Assembly: GCA_040771825.1 (NCBI GenBank) | Contig: JAXGZG010000001.1 | Location: 744,001 to 808,000 of the forward strand | DNA from: JAXGZG01 sp040771825 | GTDB taxonomy: Bacteria; Bacillota; Sulfobacillia; Fermentithermobacillales; Fermentithermobacillaceae | Direction: 5' to 3' | DNA: 64,000 nucleotides | Part shown: piece by piece, positions 52,116 through 61,554 of the stretch | How the letters are laid out: each line of letters starts with the position of its first letter | How positions within the stretch are numbered: the first letter of the stretch is position 1 | Made by a program: the position numbers and the translations under genes | The notes under the pieces: generated by a model | Databases searched by the model: none | What the model was told of the DNA's origin: nothing | What the model saw: the letters and a program-made list of their open reading frames with translations, nothing else

Positions 52116-53426
52116 CTAAGGCCGGAGCCTGTTGATTGTCCTTGGGAACGGGACGGCTTCCCTCAAATGGTCGAGGTGGCACAACCACGCAATCAGGCGC
52201 TCGATCCCCATGCCGAACCCGCTGTGGGGCACCGTACCGAACCTCCTCAAGTCCAAATACCAGTTGTACTCCTCGATGGGCAAACGCTCATCTTCGATCT
52301 TTGTCCTAAGAAGGTCGTAATCGGATATCCTCTCGCTTCCTCCAATGATCTCGCCGTATCCTTCGGGCGCCAGCAAGTCGCTGGCCAGAACTGTCTCTGG
52401 ACGCCCCGGCGTCGGCTCCATGTAGAAAGCTTTGATCTTTGTTGGGTAACCCGTGATAAACACCGGCTTTCTGTTAAGAGAAGCCAGTTCGGTCTCGTGA
52501 GGTGCCCCGAAATCGTCACCCCACTTTATGTCCATGCCCACCTTCTGCAGGTGGGAGATGGCATCGTCGTAAGTCATTCTGGGGAAAGGCGGTTTCATGT
52601 CTTCTAGGTCCTCGGGGTCCCTGCCCACAGTCTCCAGTTCCAAAGACCGGTTTCGGAGCACGCTATCCACTATGTAAGATACGAAATTCTCCTCAAGCAC
52701 AAGAAGCTCCTCAAAAGTCATGAACGCCGCTTCGGGCTCAACCATCCAGAACTCCGTCAGGTGCCTTCTTGTCTTGGACTTTTCTGCGCGAAATGTGGGC
52801 CCAAAACAGTAGACTCTGCCTAGCGCCATGATGGTAGCTTCGTTGTACAACTGGCCCGTTTGGCTCAGGTAAGCTTTCTCGCCAAAGTAAGGCGTGGAAA
52901 ATAGCGTGGTTGTCCCCTCACAAGCAGAGGGAGTGAAAATCGGGGCGCTAACCTCAAGAAAACCTTCACGGTCCAGGTACTCCCGGCACGCTCTCATTAC
53001 CTCTGCCCTAATGGACAGAATGGCTCGCTGAGTAGGCGTCCGTATCCAAAGGTGCCTCTGGTCCAGAAGGAAATCGGGGCCGTGCTCTTTCAGGGCTATG
53101 GGATAGTCTGGGTTAGCCTCTGATACGATATTTACGGACGAAACCTGGATTTCGTATCCTCTGGGAGCCCGAGCGTCTTCGTGAACCATGCCCGTGACCT
53201 CAAGAGACGATTCCTGGTTGAGACCATCCAGCCTTCGGAATAACAGGTCGCCCAGACTGGGCCGGGTTGCGACGCACTGTATTACGCCTGTCCCATCCCT
53301 GAGCATGATGAACATGACTTTTCCCGAAGAGCGGCGGTTATAAAGCCAGCCCCTGAGAGTGACCAGCTCGTTTTCGTGCCGTCCCACAAAAGCGACTGTG
53401 CTCATTGTTGCAGTGTTTCCCTTCAC
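52116..53426 (-). CDS. asnS: Asparaginyl-tRNA synthetase
   Basis: Class IIb aminoacyl-tRNA synthetase. The GTG at 53426 follows GGAGG by 7 bp, giving 436 residues. The N-terminal OB-fold anticodon domain (VTLRGWLYNRRSSGKVMFIM) precedes the catalytic core with motif 2 (FGPTFRAEKSKTRRHLTEFW) and motif 3 (GFGMGIERLIAWL). Motif-2 spacing and the EPEA(A) sequence favour Asn over Asp specificity; AspRS-like discrimination was not checked computationally. Confidence 0.92.
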   Translation of the reverse strand: MKGNTATMSTVAFVGRHENELVTLRGWLYNRRSSGKVMFIMLRDGTGVIQCVATRPSLGDLLFRRLDGLNQESSLEVTGMVHEDARAPRGYEIQVSSVNIVSEANPDYPIALKEHGPDFLLDQRHLWIRTPTQRAILSIRAEVMRACREYLDREGFLEVSAPIFTPSACEGTTTLFSTPYFGEKAYLSQTGQLYNEATIMALGRVYCFGPTFRAEKSKTRRHLTEFWMVEPEAAFMTFEELLVLEENFVSYIVDSVLRNRSLELETVGRDPEDLEDMKPPFPRMTYDDAISHLQKVGMDIKWGDDFGAPHETELASLNRKPVFITGYPTKIKAFYMEPTPGRPETVLASDLLAPEGYGEIIGGSERISDYDLLRTKIEDERLPIEEYNWYLDLRRFGTVPHSGFGMGIERLIAWLCHLDHLREAVPFPRTINRLRP

Positions 53427-53446
53427 GTCGATTCCTCCCACCCGGG

Positions 53447-56182
53447 TCAGGGCACTATCGTAGCGGTTCCAGTGTCGGGGGTCCCTCCGGCTACCCTGTC
53501 AAGATCCGACAACACTCTACCCAGTTCTTCAACGGCTCTGCCGTATCCTGCCCAGTCCCCGGCCCTTAGGCGTTCTTGGGCTTCTTCCCACAGACGAGCG
53601 GCGCTGGCGGCCAGGGACTTCACATCAGCTGCTTGGCCAGGAGTCTCAGGGGTCCCGCCAGGTGTCTCGGGAAGGCCCGGGCCGAACATCTGGGTTAACG
53701 CGTCGTCTACGGTGATCCCCATGACCACCCGGCCTCCATAGTACATCAGCACTCGCTTGAGTTCAGGTATCTTGACGCGTTCTGCCTGTATATATAAAGG
53801 TTCGATATACAGAAGCGAGTCCTTTATAGGTATCGACAGGAGATTTCCCCGTATGACCTGTGAACCCACCTGCCCCCAAAGAGTCATGCTCTGAGAGATC
53901 TGGGGGTTCTGGGCCATCAACGATTCCACCTGCATGGGACCGGGAATCAGTCTGTCTTTGGGCAGAGTGAAAAGGATCATCTGGCCGTAGTGGGCCGGAT
54001 CGCATCGGGCCCCCAGCCAAGCCGTCATGTTGGGTTTGCCCCGGGGAGTGAACGGGGTAATGAGCAGGTACTCGGGTTCATCCTCACCGGGTAAGGTCAA
54101 GACAACGTAGTAGGGCTCCACAACCTGTTCGGCTTGACCGTAGATCTCTTTGGGCAGTTCCCAGTAGTCTTCTTTGTTGTAGTAGACGTTCGGGTCCGTC
54201 ATGTGGTAGGTCAGAAGCATTCGGGACTGCATCTTGAAGAGGTCTTCAGGCACTCTGATGTGAGACATAATCTCCGGGGGCATAGACTCCATAGGCTTGA
54301 GAAGGTCTGGGAATATCTTGGCGTAAGTCCGGACAATAGGGTCTTTGCTGTCAGCCTGATAAAAGGCAACTTTGCCGTCGTAGGCGTCAACTACGGCTTT
54401 GACTGAGTTGCGGATGTAGTTGAGGCCCGACTGGGGATCGGGCTGGCTGTAGGGATAGTTGGCTGATACGGTATAGCCATCTACGATCCATACCAGCCGT
54501 CCGCCGGCAACAACCAGGTACGGGTCTTTGTCGTACATGAAGAATGGGGCGATGGTGGATATCCTCTCAATGATGTTCCGTTTCATGATGAGGCGAGACT
54601 CGGGCGTGATCGCGCCGGACACCATGATCTGGTAATCCGTGAATCTTAGCATAAAGGAAAGCTTGGCCAAAACGCCCTTGAGAGGAACCCCCGCTTCACC
54701 TTTGTAGAAGGTTGGTTCGATATCTTCGCTTTCGGCCCGGGGGTAGTTGAACTCTGGCTCCTTAGTGTTCACCACGATGTACTGGTCGGTGAGTTCTCCG
54801 AAATACACTTCGGGCCGCTCAAGCCTTAAGTCAGTTGAAGTCTTGGGCGGTACGTCAGAAAAATAGAAGGACGGCTGCCCCGCCCCGGTGACTTCTGAGA
54901 CCGGGCTCATCACTAGCCCATACCCGTGGGTGTACTTGAGATGCAGGTTCACCCAAGTGTTGGCCTCCGGGGGAAGCGACCTAATGTCCAGTTCCCGGGG
55001 GGAGAGCATGACTTCTCTGTACTCTCCGTTGACTAGGTAGCGGTCGACGTCCACGTCGTTAAACTTGTAGTACATGCGGATTTCCTGAACCTGAGTATAG
55101 GTATCTTTTAGAACCCGGTAGTCCCAGAGCCTGAAATTTCGGACCGTGTCTATGTCGCGCTTAATGTCCGAAAGCGCAAGATCCTGTGCCGCAGGGTATG
55201 CTGACGGTACTATGGCGTCCAGACTGAAAGCAGACCTTGTGAACTTTATGTTGTGCTCGATAAACGGCAACTCGTAGGCCAGTTCATTAGGGGATACTGT
55301 GAATTGCTGCATGAAGGCGGGATATGCGTAGCCTGCCACGAGAGACAGAATGAAGAGACCGGCCACAGAATACCCCACCCAGCGAAAACTCCTTACCGCC
55401 AACCCGAACAAGGATATGAGCGCTCCTGCCAGCGCCACGTACACAAGCAGTCTATATGCAGGCACTTGAGCGTGAATGTCTGTGTAAGAGGCGCCAAAGG
55501 CTACTCCCCTGGGGGAGTACATCAGGTCCCACACGTTGATCTGGTAACCCCAAGCCTTTAGGGAGAAAAGAAGGGCTGCCAGAATCGAAAGGTGGGCCCG
55601 GGCTCTTCTGTCAACCATCAGTCTTCTAGGAGCAAATCTCACGTCCCCCAAGACAAAGTAGGCGACTGCAGAGACCACCAAAGCGGCACTAAGTGCGGCC
55701 CACAGATGTTGCTGTATCAGGCGGATGAAAGGAAGGCTGAAGATATAGAACCCCACGTCTTTGGCAAAGAATGGGTCTGTAATCTCGAAAGGAGTTCTGT
55801 TGAGGAAGGCCAGTATCACGTGCCACTGGCTGTATGCCGCTATCCCTCCCAGTATGCCCACGACTGCCGAGACCAAAAGGATGTAACGGCCAAGCCTTCT
55901 GGGAAGAGAAACAGGGATGGGCATAATCAGCCCTCCAACCAGGTTAAGCTCCGATCGGCGCCACATGACCGCCTTCAGGTTCAAGAAGGTGATAAGAAAG
56001 AACAATAACCCCCCGGCGAGTCCGATTCCGACTCTAGCCCCAAGGATCTTTGTGAAGACCGAAAGGTACCCCACCTCTTTAAACCAAAGGATGTCGGTGT
56101 AAAAAACGGCCATGCCTGTCCCCGCCAACGCTAGAAACACAGCCAGTCCCACAAGGACCCACAACCATCGTCTTCCTCGCAT
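53447..56182 (-). CDS. UPF0182 family membrane protein
   Basis: Large membrane protein of unknown function, widespread in actinobacteria and Bacillota. The ATG at 56182 behind GAGGAGGTT gives 911 residues. Seven hydrophobic segments fill about the first 300 residues, and a large extracytoplasmic domain (NTVRNFRLWDYRVLKDTYTQ, then WVNLHLKYTHGYGLVMSPV) follows, as in the family. The end is a Pro/Gly-rich linker and a short helical acidic tail. Neighbours asnS (20 bp) and an M20 gene (26 bp) suggest co-transcription but give no function. Confidence 0.88.
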   Translation of the reverse strand: MRGRRWLWVLVGLAVFLALAGTGMAVFYTDILWFKEVGYLSVFTKILGARVGIGLAGGLLFFLITFLNLKAVMWRRSELNLVGGLIMPIPVSLPRRLGRYILLVSAVVGILGGIAAYSQWHVILAFLNRTPFEITDPFFAKDVGFYIFSLPFIRLIQQHLWAALSAALVVSAVAYFVLGDVRFAPRRLMVDRRARAHLSILAALLFSLKAWGYQINVWDLMYSPRGVAFGASYTDIHAQVPAYRLLVYVALAGALISLFGLAVRSFRWVGYSVAGLFILSLVAGYAYPAFMQQFTVSPNELAYELPFIEHNIKFTRSAFSLDAIVPSAYPAAQDLALSDIKRDIDTVRNFRLWDYRVLKDTYTQVQEIRMYYKFNDVDVDRYLVNGEYREVMLSPRELDIRSLPPEANTWVNLHLKYTHGYGLVMSPVSEVTGAGQPSFYFSDVPPKTSTDLRLERPEVYFGELTDQYIVVNTKEPEFNYPRAESEDIEPTFYKGEAGVPLKGVLAKLSFMLRFTDYQIMVSGAITPESRLIMKRNIIERISTIAPFFMYDKDPYLVVAGGRLVWIVDGYTVSANYPYSQPDPQSGLNYIRNSVKAVVDAYDGKVAFYQADSKDPIVRTYAKIFPDLLKPMESMPPEIMSHIRVPEDLFKMQSRMLLTYHMTDPNVYYNKEDYWELPKEIYGQAEQVVEPYYVVLTLPGEDEPEYLLITPFTPRGKPNMTAWLGARCDPAHYGQMILFTLPKDRLIPGPMQVESLMAQNPQISQSMTLWGQVGSQVIRGNLLSIPIKDSLLYIEPLYIQAERVKIPELKRVLMYYGGRVVMGITVDDALTQMFGPGLPETPGGTPETPGQAADVKSLAASAARLWEEAQERLRAGDWAGYGRAVEELGRVLSDLDRVAGGTPDTGTATIVP

Positions 56183-56208
56183 TTTGAACCTCCTCGTTTC
56201 CCTGACCG

Positions 56209-57519
56209 CTAGCGGCCGAGAGCTTCGTCCCACATGGCGAAGTATTCTTGCTTAGTCATTTCGGGCGCGTAGCCTCGGATGATCTCTCGGGCCTTTGATG
56301 CGTCATCCCAGAGGAGGTCCACAAGGGTCATTGCCATGAGTTTGGCAGGGACTATGTAGGCCTCCACAGGATCGGCGATCATGAAGTCTTGGGAGTGCCC
56401 AGCCCCAATTGCACCTCCGCATGACGGATGGATGGCCGGCATCAAGTGCATTAGGTCGCCTATGTCTGACGAACCCGAACCATGCTGCCCTTCTTCAACT
56501 GCCATCCGGCCCAGGAGGGCCGCTGCGTTCTCCCGGAACACCTTGTCAAACCCGGGACAATTCCTCCTAGGAAGATACCCCGGGATCTCCTGTATTTCCA
56601 CTTCTGCCCCTACCGCGTAGGCGCCTGCCTGGATGGCTCTGTTTACTTTCGCGCTGGCGTCTTTGATAGATTCCATGGTTCTGCCCCTCACATAGGTCTC
56701 CATCCTTACGTCGGCAGGAATAACGTTGACCAGATCGCCGCCTTTCGTGATTATCGGGTGCACTCGTATGTGGTCTTGGTCTTTGAAAGTCTCCCGCTGA
56801 ACGTGGATGGACATAAACCCGAGCATGGCAGCGTTAAGCGCGTTGACTCCCGTCTCAGGGGAGGCGCCTGCGTGGGCTTCTTTCCCCTTGTACTTTACGA
56901 GCTTCCCAACAAAACCGTTGGAGGTGCCGCCCACAGTCACTTTTGCGGGTCCGGTGAAGGAACCCATGTGGCACATCATTGCCATGTGGATGTCGTCGAA
57001 AAACCCTTCCTTGAGTAGCTGTTGTTTTCCCCCAAAGAAGCTGATCCTGCCTTCGCGCGCTAGTTTTTGCCTGTATTCCAGCTCCACGTATTCCTCTGCA
57101 GGCACTCCTAGGAAAGTAATGGCGCCGCTAAGATGATCCCGGGCGCAAGTGGAGACGATCCCCATTGCAACTCCAAGCATGGATGCGACTTGCCCGTTAT
57201 GGCCGCATGCGTGAGCCGCGCCTGTGGCGGGGTCAGCGTAGCGGTGGCCGGGGCACACCACTGCGTCGAGTTCTCCCATAATGCATACATTGGGGCCCGG
57301 TTTGGCGCAATCAACCTTGGCCGAGACGCCTGTGATGGCCAGCTCCGTCCGAGAAGAAAGCCCCATGCTATCAAAGGTCTTCTTGACCAGCGCCGACGTT
57401 CTGTGCTCTTTGTACCCAAGTTCGGGATGGGCGAAGATATCCTGCCCGATCTCGATTATCTCCTTGCTTTTTTCATCTATCTTTGCCACTATTTCTTTCT
57501 TGAGATCTTCTTTGGTCAT
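56209..57519 (-). CDS. M20-family amidohydrolase
   Basis: Zinc-dependent amidohydrolase of the aminoacylase/indole-3-acetyl-amino-acid hydrolase group, 436 residues. Metal-site motifs are IMGELDAVVCPGHRYADP, HACGHNGQVA, PAEEYVE and the C-terminal GAGHSQDF. The dimerisation domain is inserted around 185-310. It may cleave N-acyl amino acids or small peptides; the substrate is not evident. TTTTCC-rich DNA upstream lacks a clear promoter. Confidence 0.87.
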   Translation of the reverse strand: MTKEDLKKEIVAKIDEKSKEIIEIGQDIFAHPELGYKEHRTSALVKKTFDSMGLSSRTELAITGVSAKVDCAKPGPNVCIMGELDAVVCPGHRYADPATGAAHACGHNGQVASMLGVAMGIVSTCARDHLSGAITFLGVPAEEYVELEYRQKLAREGRISFFGGKQQLLKEGFFDDIHMAMMCHMGSFTGPAKVTVGGTSNGFVGKLVKYKGKEAHAGASPETGVNALNAAMLGFMSIHVQRETFKDQDHIRVHPIITKGGDLVNVIPADVRMETYVRGRTMESIKDASAKVNRAIQAGAYAVGAEVEIQEIPGYLPRRNCPGFDKVFRENAAALLGRMAVEEGQHGSGSSDIGDLMHLMPAIHPSCGGAIGAGHSQDFMIADPVEAYIVPAKLMAMTLVDLLWDDASKAREIIRGYAPEMTKQEYFAMWDEALGR

Positions 57520-57641
57520 TTCCCCTAATCTAACCCGCCTTTCGGTACTCTATCCCGGAGAAGAATTCTCCACTTGCGGTATATGTCCTGCCTTTTCCGC
57601 TCTTAGGCCACAAATAGAGGCGGGAAGAGTTTCTTGATTAT

Positions 57642-57667
57642 GCCCCAAAACCCATTAAGGTTGGGGC
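57642..57667. terminator. Hairpin after the 57667-57975 gene
   Basis: GCCCCAA pairs with TTGGGGC, with ACC/GGGT continuing the stem. It begins at the stop codon of the minus-strand gene. No T-run follows. Confidence 0.5.
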
Positions 57668-57975
57668 TACTTTAGAAGGTTCAGGATCTTGGGGCCTATC
57701 CGTTCCACGGCCTTCTCTGACAAAGACACTACTTCTTCAAGGCTCTGGCCATCTTTGACCTCGGAGCGGTACCAGATGACCCGGTCTCTTGTGAGAAAAG
57801 TCCCCGGCCCGCCATGACCAACGTTCCGGTCCAGAAGGTACTCCTGAACCCTTTGGGGCAGCCCATCTCGCCTAACCACTCTGACTATGGGTATTTCCAG
57901 GACATATCCACCGTTTTGACGGTAAACGTGGATTTCGCACCTCCCGCGAACCATTTTCTCGTAAGGTTTGCTCAT
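57667..57975 (-). CDS. Conserved-looking small protein of unknown function
   Basis: I do not recognise this 102-residue protein. It is soluble with alternating strands (CEIHVYRQNGGYVLEIPIVRV) and a helical end (LEEVVSLSEKAVERIGPKIL). GAGGTGAT sits 5 bp before the ATG, a strong reason to call it real. It is divergent from rqcH with 81 bp between the starts, so the two may share a control region. Confidence 0.6.
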   Translation of the reverse strand: MSKPYEKMVRGRCEIHVYRQNGGYVLEIPIVRVVRRDGLPQRVQEYLLDRNVGHGGPGTFLTRDRVIWYRSEVKDGQSLEEVVSLSEKAVERIGPKILNLLK

Positions 57976-58000
57976 GACCGATCACCTCGACTAGGCGCCT

Positions 58001-58028
58001 TTGCGCCCACTTGGCCAGACGGTATACT
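58001..58028 (+). promoter_or_regulatory. Predicted rqcH promoter
   Basis: TTGCGC and TATACT with a 16-bp spacer, ending about 28 bp before the rqcH TTG. Confidence 0.5.
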
Positions 58029-58056
58029 TATACTCGAGGACCGAAGGGGGAGCATC

Positions 58057-59862
58057 TTGGACGGCATCACACTTTACTGTATACGCAAAGAACTATCTGA
58101 ATACCTGCCTCTTAGGGTGCAGAAAGTGTACCAGCCCAAACCAAGAGAGGTAGTCTTCTCCCTTTGGGGAGGCCACAGATTTCGCTCTAGGTTGCTTCTG
58201 TCTATTGAGCCCTCAAGGCCGTTTTTCGGCCTCACTTCTGAGTCTTTAGATAACCCCAAGAACCCTCCGGGATTTTGCCTTGGGTTGCGAAAGCGCCTAG
58301 AAGGCGGAACTCTAGCGGCTTTGGATCAGGAAAGCACAGACAGGGTGCTCTATCTAAGGTTCTCAGGACACGACGATTTCGGGGATACAGCGCCCTTCAC
58401 TCTGGTAATGGACATGGCAGGAAAGGGCGCCAACATAGGTCTTTACCGTGACTCGTGCTTGGTTGTCTCTCTCCTGCCGCCTGACGGGATACGATTTATC
58501 ACAGGCCATGGCTACTCGCCGCCTATGAGCGCCAAACTGGATATGCTTCAGGATCCATTGCCTGAAGGCTTTCTGGGCACCTTGGCGGCAACCCTTCATT
58601 CAAGGCACGAGACTTCGCTGAAATCCCTATCTTCAACCGTTCAAGGACTTGGAGGCGACCTGGCAAGGTCTATCTTGGGATCGGTTTCGGTAGACCCGGA
58701 GTCAGAGTTCTCAGAAGAAGCGGCCGCGAATACAAGCGACGCTCTTTTCGTTCTGAGGGATCATATCAGGAGCGGCCAGCTTTGTCCGGCTCTTTATGAA
58801 AATCCTAAGGGAGACGTTTGGGTTCATGCCCTGCCTCTTTTCCACAAGACGCCCGTCAAGACATACGACACCTTGCTCCAAGCCATGGAAGACTGCCGGC
58901 TCTTGTCTATCCAGAGGCACGGCCAAGAGGCACTAATGGCTCACGGCAGAGCGCTTTACAATCGGGTCCTGCATAAACTGGAGTCCAGAATGAAAGCCCA
59001 GTCCAACGACTTGGAAGCCGCCAAAGAAGCCCAGAAATACAGGCTGTGGGCGGAGCTTATAGACTCAAGCGGGAAGAAGTTCCCTCCGGGAGAGGAGGAA
59101 CTGGCCGTCTTGGACTACTACAAAGACCCTCCGACCATGACTACAGTCCCTCTAGACCCCAAATACTCCTCAGGGGACAACGCCCGGAGGTACTATGCCA
59201 AGTATCAGAAGATGTCAAGGGCGGCTCGGGTTCTGACCCGTTCTGTGGAAGCGCTTAGGGTCAATCTGGCCAAGATTGAGGGCGCAGGCAGAGCGTTTTC
59301 GGAGCAGGAAGGTCGGGGCAGTCCTTCGGATATGAGAAGGGCTTTGGCTACCTTAGAGAAAATCGCCGCCGATGCAGGCATAAGAGCAAGGTCTTATCCC
59401 AAGGCAGACAAGGTGCGGGACGTGCCCCGGCCCAGAGGCTCTCAGGAGACTCCAGGGATAACCGGTCTTCCCCACGGAGTGCGTTCCTTGAAAGGGCCAC
59501 TGGGGTCTGGGATTTATGTGGGGGCCACTGCTCAGGCCAACGACTATCTTGCCACCAGGTTTAAGCGGCCCGGCGATTTGTGGTTCCACGCCAAAGGCGT
59601 CAAAGGCGCTCACGTGCTCTTGCGGCCGGCTATGGTCCAAGAGGCGCCCCAGGAAGATATTGTGGCAGCGGCCAGGGCTGCCGCAGAGGCCTCTGACGCC
59701 AGAACCTCAGGAAAGGTTGAGGTTGACTGGGTAGATGCTTCAAAAGTCAGAAAACCCCGGGGCGGCGCCCCAGGGTTTGTGACATACACTGACCAGAAGA
59801 CTACGCTAGTATCTCTTCACCACGCGTCTCCCACTAGCGATGAAAGATCCGAGAGTCCCTGA
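58057..59862 (+). CDS. rqcH: RqcH / NFACT family ribosome quality control protein
   Basis: RqcH binds obstructed 50S subunits and adds alanine tails to stalled chains. A TTG at 58057 follows AAGGGGGAG and gives 601 residues; the longer frame from 57814 would overlap the divergent gene. The N-terminal NFACT-N domain starts LDGITLYCIRKELSEYLP, with VQKVYQPKPREVVFSL. A helical coiled-coil middle precedes the NFACT-R domain (GIYVGATAQANDYLATRFKR, GDLWFHAKGVKGAHVLLR). The 3' end overlaps that of pyrD by 46 bp. Confidence 0.9.
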   Translation: MDGITLYCIRKELSEYLPLRVQKVYQPKPREVVFSLWGGHRFRSRLLLSIEPSRPFFGLTSESLDNPKNPPGFCLGLRKRLEGGTLAALDQESTDRVLYLRFSGHDDFGDTAPFTLVMDMAGKGANIGLYRDSCLVVSLLPPDGIRFITGHGYSPPMSAKLDMLQDPLPEGFLGTLAATLHSRHETSLKSLSSTVQGLGGDLARSILGSVSVDPESEFSEEAAANTSDALFVLRDHIRSGQLCPALYENPKGDVWVHALPLFHKTPVKTYDTLLQAMEDCRLLSIQRHGQEALMAHGRALYNRVLHKLESRMKAQSNDLEAAKEAQKYRLWAELIDSSGKKFPPGEEELAVLDYYKDPPTMTTVPLDPKYSSGDNARRYYAKYQKMSRAARVLTRSVEALRVNLAKIEGAGRAFSEQEGRGSPSDMRRALATLEKIAADAGIRARSYPKADKVRDVPRPRGSQETPGITGLPHGVRSLKGPLGSGIYVGATAQANDYLATRFKRPGDLWFHAKGVKGAHVLLRPAMVQEAPQEDIVAAARAAAEASDARTSGKVEVDWVDASKVRKPRGGAPGFVTYTDQKTTLVSLHHASPTSDERSESP

Positions 59863-60722
59863 TCCTTGCCGTACTGAAGAAGCCCTTGGTTTATCTTTCT
59901 GGGGATCTCAGGGTCCACAAGAAGAGAAGAGCCCACCGACACGGCCTTGGCCCCGGCAAGCATAAACTCGAGAGCGTCTTCCCAAGAAGCGATGCCCCCC
60001 ATGCCGATTATCGGGACCGACACTGACTGGGAAACCTGATAAACGCACCTGAGGGCTACAGGCTTAATGGCGGGCCCTGAAAGGCCTCCTGTCACGTTGC
60101 CCAAGATAGGCCTTCTAGTCTTGACGTCAATGGCCATCCCCAAAAGCGTGTTGATCAGGGAGATGATATCCGCTCCCCCCTCAACCGCGGCTCTGGCGAC
60201 GCTCACGATATCGTGAAGGTTGGGAGTGAGTTTGGTGATGACCGGCCCTTTGAAAGCCCTTTTCACAGCAGAAGTCGCACGGTAGCACGATCGCGGATCC
60301 AGGCCAAAGGCCATTCCGCCGGCCCGGACGTTGGGGCAAGATACGTTGACCTCAAGGGCAGACACCCCGGGTACTCCTCTGAATATGGAGCCCAGCTCGG
60401 AAAACTCTCCTGTTGAGTCTCCTGAAACGTTCACGAAGATGGGGACGCCAAACTTGGCAAGCCACGGGATCATCTCTTGGGCTACCACACGGGCGCCGGG
60501 GTTTTCCAACCCTATTGAATTGAGCATACCTGAAGGTGTCTCGGCGATTCTGGGCGGAGGATTCCCTGCCCGCGGCTTGAGCGTTGTCCCCTTGACGCAC
60601 ACGGCGCCGAACCACGAAATGTCCCCAACGTGCAAGTACTCCCGCCCGTATCCGAAAACGCCTGATGCGGCGATAACAGGATTCTTCAAGTGAACGCCTG
60701 CAAGATCCAGAGAGAGGTTCAC
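59817..60722 (-). CDS. pyrD: Dihydroorotate dehydrogenase B, catalytic subunit
   Basis: Oxidises dihydroorotate with FMN and passes electrons through PyrK to NAD. The GTG at 60722 is preferred (GAGGG 5 bp upstream); it gives 301 residues. The base cysteine is in NVSCPNV, as in class 1B enzymes; other signals are NSIGLENPG, ITKLTPNLHDI, GGLSGPAIKP and IIGMGGI. The first bases are 1 bp after the pyrK stop. This is the last gene of the block and converges with rqcH. Confidence 0.93.
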   Translation of the reverse strand: MNLSLDLAGVHLKNPVIAASGVFGYGREYLHVGDISWFGAVCVKGTTLKPRAGNPPPRIAETPSGMLNSIGLENPGARVVAQEMIPWLAKFGVPIFVNVSGDSTGEFSELGSIFRGVPGVSALEVNVSCPNVRAGGMAFGLDPRSCYRATSAVKRAFKGPVITKLTPNLHDIVSVARAAVEGGADIISLINTLLGMAIDVKTRRPILGNVTGGLSGPAIKPVALRCVYQVSQSVSVPIIGMGGIASWEDALEFMLAGAKAVSVGSSLLVDPEIPRKINQGLLQYGKDQGLSDLSSLVGDAW

Positions 60723-60723
60723 G

Positions 60724-61554
60724 TCAACCCTCACCTCCTAGATCGACGTCACTTGCCCGAAACACCGGGCCGTCTCGGCAGACGTGAAGATAGCGCTCTT
60801 CTTGGCCAGAAGCCTTCACGGCGCATCCCTGGCAAAGCCCGATGCCGCAAGCCATCCTGGCTTCCAACGACAAGTACAGCTCTAGGGAGTCTCCTACAAG
60901 GCGCGTAATGGCTTGGAGCATTGGCTCCGGACCACAAGCCACCATGATCTCCCCTTTACGGAAGTCCTCGGCGTAAGAAGCCAAAAGCTCTGTGACGAAA
61001 CCCCGATAGCCGACGCTTCCGTCCTCGGTGGCCGTGTGAACGCTGCATCCTTGGTTTTGGAAGCGGTCTGTGTCCATGGAGTCAGCAGATGAGCGGGCAC
61101 CGTAGAACAAGGAAACCTCGTATCCCAGTTCTTTGGCTTCTTGCGCAAGAGGGTACATGGGGGCCAACCCTGTGCCTCCTGTCGCAAGCCATAGATGAGG
61201 GGACCTGCCCTTGCCGGTGCTCTGAGTGTGGGATCTTAGGGAAAATCCGTTTCCTAAAGGCCCTAATACCCACACTGTGTCCCCTGGCTCCCACAGGGCC
61301 ATAGACTGGGTGCCCCGGCCCACGACTCTCCAGGTAATCTCGATTAGGCCCAAATCTTTGTGAAACTGGGAGATGCTAAAAGGGCGCCTCAGGAAAGGTT
61401 CGGACCCACTGCTCACTCTGACGTTTACGAATTGCAGAGGCCGAGCCCTCCGGGCGATGTTTGGGGATTCTAAGAGGGCGCGGTAGACTCCGCCCGAATC
61501 CTTTTCCACGGAGACTACCTGGCTTGGGATGTCTACAATACTTCGTAGGGTCAT
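60724..61554 (-). CDS. pyrK: Dihydroorotate dehydrogenase B, electron-transfer subunit
   Basis: FAD and [2Fe-2S] subunit giving PyrD access to NAD. The 276-residue product has a flavin domain (RRPFSISQF), a pyridine nucleotide domain (LATGGTGLAPMYPLA, CGPEPM) and a C-terminal cluster: CGIGLCQGC with the fourth ligand in HVCRDGPVF. It starts in an ATGA overlap with pyrC. Confidence 0.93.
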   Translation of the reverse strand: MTLRSIVDIPSQVVSVEKDSGGVYRALLESPNIARRARPLQFVNVRVSSGSEPFLRRPFSISQFHKDLGLIEITWRVVGRGTQSMALWEPGDTVWVLGPLGNGFSLRSHTQSTGKGRSPHLWLATGGTGLAPMYPLAQEAKELGYEVSLFYGARSSADSMDTDRFQNQGCSVHTATEDGSVGYRGFVTELLASYAEDFRKGEIMVACGPEPMLQAITRLVGDSLELYLSLEARMACGIGLCQGCAVKASGQEERYLHVCRDGPVFRASDVDLGGEG

